6,174 bases of DNA from contig JAJYXA010000022.1 in assembly GCA_021791235.1 (NCBI GenBank), positions 1-6,174 of the forward strand, read 5' to 3'. A model generated the notes under the pieces. It did no database searches and had not been told where the DNA came from. It saw nothing but the letters and a program-made list of their open reading frames with translations. Of this stretch, positions 1 through 4,761 are shown one piece after another. Within the stretch, counting starts at the first letter, position 1. Each line of letters begins with the position of its first letter. The position numbers and the translations under genes were made by a program. This stretch comes from Pseudomonadota bacterium. GTDB lineage: Bacteria; Pseudomonadota; Gammaproteobacteria; Burkholderiales; Thiobacillaceae.

Positions 1-830
1 GCCGGCGGCAAGCCGCACTCCCGGGTCACGGTGAAGCGGGTCGCCACCTGCACCGCGGCGGCGCCGTTGTCGAGGAAGGCCGCGGCCTGGCCGCCGGTGA
101 AAATGCCGCCCGCGGGAATCAGCGGAATATTCAGGTGCTCCGCCTTCAGGTGGGCCTGAATCTCCGCCATGATCGCGGCCAGGTCGTACTTGGCCCAGTC
201 CATGCCGAAACCCAGATGCCCGCCGGCGAGGGGGCCCTCGACGATGACGAAATCGGGCAGACGCTTGAGCTTGGCGCTCTTGCGCAGGAAGAGCTGCAGC
301 GCCCGCAGCGAGGAGACGATGATGCCGAGCTTGGCGTCGCGAAAGCGCGGATGGTCCTCGATCAGGCCGAACGATCCCAGGTGCAGCCCGGCGGAGAGCG
401 TGATGCCGTCGATGCCGGCGTCCAGCGCCGAAGTCAGGCGCACGCGCAGCGTCTCGCGCGGCGCGTTCATGGTCAGCTTCTCCATGCAGTTCACGAAGAC
501 CATGCCGCTGCCGCCCTTGGCCTCCATGGTCCGGCCGACGTGGTTGTGCGTGGCCTCGGCCAGACGGCCGAGATCGAACAGCACCTTGGATTTGTCGCTG
601 TTGGCGACGTTGTACTTGTAGAGCTTGAGCTTCTCTTTGACGAAGTGCGTCCTGAAGCGCCGGTCCGAGACGGTCGGCACCATGGCGTCGGAGATATGCC
701 CGATGCCGCCCAGGCGCGCCGCCTCCAGCGCCAGCTCCGCGGTCGAGATATCGACGCCCATGCCGCCGATGATGATCGGCACCAGTTCCTGCTTGCCGAA
801 ACGCAAGCGGAAATCATCCACACACTTCAT
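1..830 (-). CDS. Nitronate monooxygenase / 2-nitropropane dioxygenase-like FMN oxidoreductase (3' end cut by window)
   Basis: I see 276 complete codons from an ATG at 830 with no stop before the left edge, so the C-terminus is missing. The start is well supported: AGAAGG lies about 6 bases upstream. The protein reads as an NMO-family TIM barrel. An early IIIGGMGVDIST stretch (residues 19-30) fits the usual N-terminal P-x-x-x-G-M FMN-binding strand. EGPLAGGHLG (198-207) carries the His (H205) that acts as catalytic base in characterised nitronate monooxygenases. IPAGGIF (238-244) and ATRF (263-266) are the late phosphate-binding segments, followed by RECGLPP at the edge. Known members are cytosolic FMN enzymes that oxidise alkyl nitronates, but many relatives have other or unknown substrates, so the substrate is inferred only at family level. 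The ECGLP ending is typical of a bacterial subgroup often annotated just as NAD(P)H-dependent flavin oxidoreductase. It may be the last gene of the dbpA-led run, but the 128-base gap and its own ribosome site allow independent expression. Confidence 0.87.
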   Translation of the reverse strand, partial: MKCVDDFRLRFGKQELVPIIIGGMGVDISTAELALEAARLGGIGHISDAMVPTVSDRRFRTHFVKEKLKLYKYNVANSDKSKVLFDLGRLAEATHNHVGRTMEAKGGSGMVFVNCMEKLTMNAPRETLRVRLTSALDAGIDGITLSAGLHLGSFGLIEDHPRFRDAKLGIIVSSLRALQLFLRKSAKLKRLPDFVIVEGPLAGGHLGFGMDWAKYDLAAIMAEIQAHLKAEHLNIPLIPAGGIFTGGQAAAFLDNGAAAVQVATRFTVTRECGLPP

Positions 831-862
831 TATTATCCTTCTACTGCCCTCGACAGTCTTGG

Positions 863-888
863 CCTGTTCTCGAACGCCCGACAACAGG
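863..888 (-). other. Imperfect hairpin in the leader of the NMO-like gene
   Basis: CCTGTT (863-868) pairs with AACAGG (883-888). After a single C-C mismatch, TCG (870-872) pairs with CGA (879-881), leaving a 6-base loop. On the minus strand it lies 33 bases upstream of the start codon, and no T-run follows, so it is not a classic intrinsic terminator. It could be a leader structure or a protein-binding inverted repeat, or it could be chance. Confidence 0.35.
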
Positions 889-925
889 AATTCGCTCCCC
901 GGGCCAAATTCTACCTCATGGCGCG

Positions 926-950
926 TTGCCGGCACCGAAGGCCGGAGCAA
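926..950 (-). terminator. Stem-loop with a UUCG tetraloop 8 bases after the FAD-protein stop; no U-tract
   Basis: Read on the minus strand, CCGGC (945-941) pairs with GCCGG (933-929). A one-base bulge and a C-G pair then close a TTCG loop (939-936), giving the very stable C-UUCG-G tetraloop. TTG (950-948) and CAA (928-926) extend the stem across a two-base bulge. The position right after the stop suits a 3'-end hairpin. The downstream bases are GC-rich with no run of T, so a Rho-independent terminator is doubtful. A 3'-stabilising or attenuating hairpin between the two genes is equally possible. Confidence 0.33.
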
Positions 951-958
951 TGCCGCTC

Positions 959-2581
959 TCAGCCTGCCCCGCCGAGCACGTCCAGCGCCAGGGCTTCGGC
1001 CACCTTGATGCCGTCGACCGCCGCGGAGAGGATACCGCCGGCGTAACCCGCGCCCTCCCCGGCCGGATACAAGCCGCGGATGTTCGCGCTCTGGTAATCC
1101 TCGCCGCGGCGGATGCGGATCGGCGAGGAGGTGCGCGTCTCGACCCCGGTCAGCAGCGCGTCGTCCAGGGCGAAGCCCCGGATCTGCCGGCTGAAGGCCG
1201 GCAGGGCTTCGCGCAACGCCGCGACCACGTACTCGGGCAGACAGGCGGCCAGATCGGTCATCAGCACGCCCGGCCGATAGGAGGGCAGCACCGTGCCCGG
1301 CGCCGCCGAAGGGATGCCCCTGAGGAAATCGCCGACCCGCTGCGCCGGCGCGGCGTAGCTCGAGCCGCCGGCGACGAAGGCGCGTTCCTCCCAGTGGCGC
1401 TGGAAGGCGATGCCTGCGAGCGGATGGCCGGGATAGTCGTCGGGAGTGACGCCGACGACGATGGCGCTGTTGGCGTTGCGCTCGTTGCGCGAATACTGGC
1501 TCATGCCGTTGGTCACCACCCGTCCCGGCTCGGACGCGGCCGCCACCACGGTGCCGCCCGGGCACATGCAGAAGCTATAGACCGAGCGGCCGTTGCGCGC
1601 GTGATGCACCAGCTTGTAGTCGGCGGCGCCGAGCAGCGGATGGCCGGCGAACTTGCCGAAACGCGCGCGGTCGATCAGGGATTGCGGATGCTCGATGCGC
1701 AGGCCGACGGAGAAGGGCTTGGCCTCGATCGCGACGCCGCGGTCGAAGAGCATCTGGAAGGTGTCGCGGGCGCTGTGGCCCAAGGCGAGCACGACGTGAT
1801 CGCAGGGGAGGCGTTCGCCGTCGGCGAGCAGCACGCCGCGGATGCGGCCGCCGCCCGCCGGCGCCGCGTCGATGTCGAGGTCGACGACCTTGCTCCGGAA
1901 GCGGATTTCTCCGCCCAGGGCGGCAATGGTCGCGCGCATGTGCTCGACCACGGCCACCAGCCTGAAGGTGCCGACGTGGGGCTTGGCGAGATAGAGGATC
2001 TCGGCGGGCGCGCCGGCGGCGACCAGTTCCGTCAACACCTTGCGGCCGCGCTGCCCGGGATCCTTGATCTGGCTGTGCAGCTTGCCGTCGGAGAAGGTTC
2101 CGGCGCCGCCCTCGCCGAACTGCACGTTCGATTCGGGATCGAGCCGGCCCTGCCGCCACAACCCGAAGGTGTCCTGGGTGCGCTCGCGCACCGGCTTGCC
2201 GCGCTCCAGGATGATCGGACGGAAACCCATCTGGGCGAGCAGCAGCCCGGCGAACAGTCCGCACGGGCCGGTGCCGATGACCACCGGCCGCGACTTCAGG
2301 TCGGGCGCCGCCCGGGCGACGAAACGGTAATCGGTGTCCGGCGTGATCGAGACGTGGCGGTCGCCCGACAGCGCGGCGAGCACGCCCGCCTCGTCCCGCA
2401 CCTCGACGTCGAGCGTGTAGGTAAACACGATGGCCGAGGATTTCCGCGCATCGAGCGCACGGCGAAAGACGCGGTGGGCGACGAGATCGTCCGCGGCGAT
2501 GCCCAGGCGGCCGAGGACGGCATCCCGGAGCTCGCCCTCGGCATGATCGAGGGGCAGCCTGACTTCGGTCAGTCTCAGCAT
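959..2581 (-). CDS. FAD-dependent dehydrogenase-like protein (COG2509 type), function unknown
   Basis: The product is 540 residues. Residues 1 to about 95 form a separate N-terminal domain with no nucleotide-binding motif. Residues 100-127 are a Rossmann FAD-binding fold, VVIGTGPCGLFAG with the G103-x-G105-x-x-G108 pattern, ending in the acidic E127. Other family hallmarks are SNVQFGEGGAGTFSDGKL (151-168), the FCMCPGG segment (337-343) and a C-terminal flavin-contact stretch GLYPAGEGAGYAGG (503-516). These features and the length match the conserved bacterial family annotated as NAD(FAD)-utilising dehydrogenase or FAD-dependent protein, for which I know no established reaction. The ATG at 2581 was chosen because the open frame upstream of it merely shadows dbpA, and homologues start with an MLRL-like strand. 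That ATG overlaps the dbpA stop by 7 bases, so translational coupling is likely. The protein should be cytosolic: no signal peptide or membrane segment is seen. The family call is firm; the enzymatic role is not known. Confidence 0.9.
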   Translation of the reverse strand: MLRLTEVRLPLDHAEGELRDAVLGRLGIAADDLVAHRVFRRALDARKSSAIVFTYTLDVEVRDEAGVLAALSGDRHVSITPDTDYRFVARAAPDLKSRPVVIGTGPCGLFAGLLLAQMGFRPIILERGKPVRERTQDTFGLWRQGRLDPESNVQFGEGGAGTFSDGKLHSQIKDPGQRGRKVLTELVAAGAPAEILYLAKPHVGTFRLVAVVEHMRATIAALGGEIRFRSKVVDLDIDAAPAGGGRIRGVLLADGERLPCDHVVLALGHSARDTFQMLFDRGVAIEAKPFSVGLRIEHPQSLIDRARFGKFAGHPLLGAADYKLVHHARNGRSVYSFCMCPGGTVVAAASEPGRVVTNGMSQYSRNERNANSAIVVGVTPDDYPGHPLAGIAFQRHWEERAFVAGGSSYAAPAQRVGDFLRGIPSAAPGTVLPSYRPGVLMTDLAACLPEYVVAALREALPAFSRQIRGFALDDALLTGVETRTSSPIRIRRGEDYQSANIRGLYPAGEGAGYAGGILSAAVDGIKVAEALALDVLGGAG

Positions 2582-4038
2582 GCGCGCTGTTCCGGTGAAG
2601 CCGCGTCCGGCGCCGCGGACAGCAGCGCGACCTTCACCTGCCGGCCCTTGATCCTGCCGGCCGACAGCCGGAGCAAGGCTTCGGCGGCGATGCTGCGGTC
2701 CACCGCGACGTAGGTGGAAAATTCCGCGACCCTGATCTTGCCGATCTGCTCCTTGTCGAAGCCGGCTTCCCCGGTCAGCGCGCCCAGCACGTCGCCGGGA
2801 CGGATTTTTTCCTTGCGCCCGGCCAGAATCTGCAGCGTGACCATCGGCGGCAGCAGGGGCTCGCCGCGGCCGGACGGCAGCGCATCGAGGGCGCACCATT
2901 CGATCTCGCCGCCCTGCGCGCGTTCGATGTTGCGCGCGCGTCCCCGCTCCTTGCCGCCGACCAGGGAGAGCGCCCAGCCCGAGCGCTCGCCCCGTCCGGT
3001 GCGGCCGATGCGATGCAGATGCACCTCGGGGTCGGGCGTGACATCGACGTTGATCACCGCTTCCAGTTGGTCGATGTCCAGGCCGCGCGCGGCGACGTCG
3101 GTGGCCACCAGCACCGAGCAACTGCGGTTGGCAAATTGCACCAGCACCTGGTCGCGCTCTCTCTGCTCCATGTCGCCGTGCAGAGCCAGGGCGACGAAGC
3201 CGGCGGCGCGCAAAGACTGCAGCAGCTCGCGGCAGCGGTTGCGGGTGTTGCAAAACGCCAGGGCGCTGACCGGCCGGTAGCCATCGAGCAGCCGCGACAC
3301 GGCGGACAGGCGCTGGCCGTCGGCCACTTCGTAGAAGCGCTGGCGGATCTTGCCGCCCTCGTGGCGCTCGGCCAGTTCTATCCGCTGCGGCTGGCGCAGG
3401 AAGCGCCGGCCCAGGGCGGCGATGCCCTCGGGGAAGGTGGCGGAGAACAGCAGCGTCTGCCGTTCCTCCGGGCAGGCCTGCGCCACGACCGCGATGTCGT
3501 CGAAGAAACCCATGTCCAGCATGCGGTCGGCCTCGTCCAGCACCAGGGTGTTCACCGCCCTCAGATCGAGGCTGGCGCGCTCCAGGTGGTCGATGATCCG
3601 GCCCGGCGTGCCGACCACGACGTGGGCGCCGTGCTCCAGGCTGGAAATCTGCGGCCGCATGGCGCTGCCGCCGCACAGCAGCAGCACCTTGATGTTGTCC
3701 GCGCCGCGCGCCAGGCGGCGGATCTCCTGGGCCACCTGGTCGGCCAGTTCCCGCGTCGGACAGAGCACCAGCGCCTGCACCGCATGGCGGCGCGGATTCA
3801 GGCGGGTGAGCAAGGAGAGCGCGAAGGCCGCGGTCTTGCCGCTGCCGGTCTTGGCCTGCGCGATCAGGTCGCGGCCGGCCAGCGCCGGCGGCAGGCTGGC
3901 CGCCTGGATCGCGGTCATCCGCAGGTAGCCCAGGCGTTGCAGGTTCACCTGCATGGCCGGCGACAGCGGCAGGCGCTCGAAGGAGGACGGCAGATCCGAT
4001 GGCGCGGGGGCGTCGGCGAGTGTGGCGGGTGAATTCAT
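2575..4038 (-). CDS. dbpA: ATP-dependent RNA helicase DbpA
   Basis: This 487-residue DEAD-box helicase has its motifs in order: Q motif with Q45 (TAIQ), Walker A AKTGSGKT (62-69), PTRELA (94-99), TPGR (144-147), DEAD (168-171), SAT (199-201), VATDVAARGLDI (311-322) and HRIGRTGR (342-349). The C-terminal segment from about 397 to 475, with KIRPGDVLGALTG (411-423), IGKI and GRIKGRQVKV, is the specific RNA-binding domain of DbpA. In E. coli this domain recognises hairpin 92 of 23S rRNA, and the enzyme helps late assembly of the large ribosomal subunit. It is slightly longer than the E. coli protein (about 457 residues), through a short N-terminal lead and a tail of about 15 residues. The ATG at 4038 is preferred over an in-frame TTG at 4044, which would lie inside the predicted -10 box. 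No Shine-Dalgarno sequence precedes it. Its stop overlaps the next gene's start, suggesting one transcript for both. Confidence 0.96.
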   Translation of the reverse strand: MNSPATLADAPAPSDLPSSFERLPLSPAMQVNLQRLGYLRMTAIQAASLPPALAGRDLIAQAKTGSGKTAAFALSLLTRLNPRRHAVQALVLCPTRELADQVAQEIRRLARGADNIKVLLLCGGSAMRPQISSLEHGAHVVVGTPGRIIDHLERASLDLRAVNTLVLDEADRMLDMGFFDDIAVVAQACPEERQTLLFSATFPEGIAALGRRFLRQPQRIELAERHEGGKIRQRFYEVADGQRLSAVSRLLDGYRPVSALAFCNTRNRCRELLQSLRAAGFVALALHGDMEQRERDQVLVQFANRSCSVLVATDVAARGLDIDQLEAVINVDVTPDPEVHLHRIGRTGRGERSGWALSLVGGKERGRARNIERAQGGEIEWCALDALPSGRGEPLLPPMVTLQILAGRKEKIRPGDVLGALTGEAGFDKEQIGKIRVAEFSTYVAVDRSIAAEALLRLSAGRIKGRQVKVALLSAAPDAASPEQRAC

Positions 4039-4049
4039 ACGCAATTATA
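4039..4049 (-). promoter_or_regulatory. Putative dbpA -10 box (TATAAT) placing the transcript start at or near the ATG
   Basis: The minus strand reads TATAAT (4049-4044), then TGCGT, then the dbpA ATG at 4038. With a usual spacing of 5-7 bases from the -10 box, transcription would begin on or within a base or two of the A of ATG. That gives a message with no leader and fits the absence of a ribosome site. The weakness is that no good -35 hexamer sits 16-18 bases upstream; that stretch is plain GC-rich sequence. Confidence 0.4.
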
Positions 4050-4094
4050 GGGGTTTGCCGCGGCGCGCCGGCATGGCGCTCAATCGCTGCTGAA

Positions 4095-4127
4095 TTGCCG
4101 CTGAAAAAACATGTACATATGTATAAT
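4095..4127 (+). promoter_or_regulatory. Putative promoter for the MarR-efflux operon
   Basis: A perfect TATAAT (4122-4127) faces the MarR gene and lies 39 bases before its ATG, in the most AT-rich part of the window. The -35 choice is uncertain. CTGAAA (4101-4106) matches TTGACA at 4 of 6 with a short 15-base spacer, and TTGCCG (4095-4100) also matches 4 of 6 but with a long 21-base spacer. A poorly spaced promoter of this kind would fit an operon that is normally held low. A start near 4134 would give a leader of roughly 33 bases. Confidence 0.5.
4114..4123. promoter_or_regulatory. 10-base perfect palindrome, candidate MarR operator
   Basis: TACATATGTA is perfectly self-complementary, and one further pair matches beyond a mismatch. 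It covers the spacer and the first two bases of the rightward TATAAT, so a dimer bound here would block RNA polymerase. MarR dimers commonly bind short AT-rich palindromes in their own promoters, so autoregulation of the operon is the simple reading. The full operator may be longer: ACATGT (4109-4114) lies immediately beside it. Confidence 0.45.
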
Positions 4128-4166
4128 GTTACTACACTAATTGCCTATGCAGTAATATGGCCGACC

Positions 4167-4754
4167 ATGAAGCCCAGCAAGCCTCCCCGCCAGCCGAAAT
4201 CGCCCCCCGCCGCCCCTGACGCCGGCGATCACCCGCAGGCGGAGGCAACGCCCTTCTATGACGGCGCCAATTATGACATCGGGCGTTCGGTCGGCTACTG
4301 GACCAAGCGGGCTTACTTCAGCTTGCAGCGCAACCTCGATGCGCGCATGCAACCGCTGGATCTGACCGGCCTGCAATGGGGACCGCTTCTGCTCATCAGC
4401 CGGGATTGCGCCGATACCGTGGCCACCTGCGCGCGCGAATCGGGCATCGATCCGGGCTCGATGACGCGCATGCTCGACCGCCTCGAAGCCAAGGGGCTGC
4501 TGGTGCGCGAACGCAGCAAGCAGGACCGCCGCGTCGTCAATGTCGCGCTGACCGAGCACGGGCAGGACATCGCAGCGCAGATCCCGTACACCCTGGCCGA
4601 GGTGCTGAACCAGCACTTGCACGGTTTCACCACGGCCGAGTTCAACCAGTTCCTGGAACTGCTGCAACGCTTCGTCGGCAACGGCGAAGCCGCAGCCGGG
4701 CCCGATGGCGACGCCGGGGCGGCTGTCCCCCGACCCCCTCGGCATGACGAATAG
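4167..4754 (+). CDS. MarR-family transcriptional regulator (EmrR-like), probable repressor of the efflux operon
   Basis: The product is 195 residues, with a Pro/Ala/Lys-rich, probably disordered tail (residues 1 to about 28) before the folded domain. The helical dimerisation part includes SVGYWTKRAYFSLQRNLD (41-58). The winged helix-turn-helix follows: TGLQWGPLLLI (67-77), the recognition helix around SMTRMLDRLEAKGLL (98-112), and a wing with the family D-x-R signature at DRR (120-122) followed by VVNVALTEHG. MarR proteins are cytosolic dimers that usually repress nearby efflux or detoxification genes and release DNA on binding small phenolic or lipophilic ligands. Here the adjacent target is the outer-membrane efflux gene 7 bases downstream, as in emrR-emrC-type operons. 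The ATG at 4167 was chosen because the in-frame ATG at 4119 would lie in the promoter and palindrome and add unlikely residues. No strong Shine-Dalgarno sequence is visible. Two cysteines (C81, C88) sit near the DNA-binding region. The ligand cannot be read from sequence. Confidence 0.9.
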   Translation: MKPSKPPRQPKSPPAAPDAGDHPQAEATPFYDGANYDIGRSVGYWTKRAYFSLQRNLDARMQPLDLTGLQWGPLLLISRDCADTVATCARESGIDPGSMTRMLDRLEAKGLLVRERSKQDRRVVNVALTEHGQDIAAQIPYTLAEVLNQHLHGFTTAEFNQFLELLQRFVGNGEAAAGPDGDAGAAVPRPPRHDE

Positions 4755-4761
4755 GCACACC

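Larger units (their letters stand above)
831..958 (-). other. Intergenic gap between the FAD-protein gene and the NMO-like gene
   Basis: This 128-base stretch has no credible gene. On the minus strand it holds the stem-loop just after the upstream stop (926-950), a second hairpin (863-888), and the ribosome binding site for the NMO-like gene (AGAAGG, about 837-842). A TAGAAT hexamer (913-908) matches the -10 consensus at 5 of 6 bases, but I found no convincing -35 hexamer 16-18 bases upstream of it, so it is only a weak promoter candidate. Confidence 0.5.

Noticed and set aside
135..1046. Rightward open frame of 303 codons opposite the NMO-like gene
   Set aside because: The minus strand encodes a coherent NMO-family protein with a good ribosome site over 1-830. 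This frame runs through that gene and the gap and has no recognisable motif.
926..2713. Long rightward open frame of 595 codons opposite the FAD-protein gene
   Set aside because: It is antisense to a gene with clear family motifs. Its composition is rich in Arg, Gly, Ala, His and Asp with no recognisable domain, as expected for a shadow frame in GC-rich DNA.
2582..3676. Upstream extension of the FAD-protein frame to a 905-residue fusion
   Set aside because: The extra part lies wholly inside dbpA in another frame and is low-complexity Arg/Pro/Ala sequence. The true domain begins at the ATG at 2581.
3013..4032. Rightward open frame of 339 codons opposite dbpA
   Set aside because: It is antisense to unmistakable DEAD-box motifs and shows Gln/His/Ala/Gly-rich shadow composition with no domain.
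4061..4070. GC-only palindrome CGGCGCGCCG in the divergent promoter region
   Set aside because: Perfect for 10 bases, but GC-only palindromes are frequent by chance at this base composition, and it has no clear relation to either promoter.
4129..4155. Inverted repeat TTACT/AGTAA with 17 bases between the arms, in the MarR leader
   Set aside because: The arms are only five bases long and AT-rich, and the pairing does not extend without mismatches, so it is too weak to call a second operator.
4157..4219. ATG at 4157 as a small upstream frame overlapping the MarR start
   Set aside because: It gives only about 20 codons before a stop, has no ribosome site and overlaps the MarR coding frame, so there is no support for a leader peptide.
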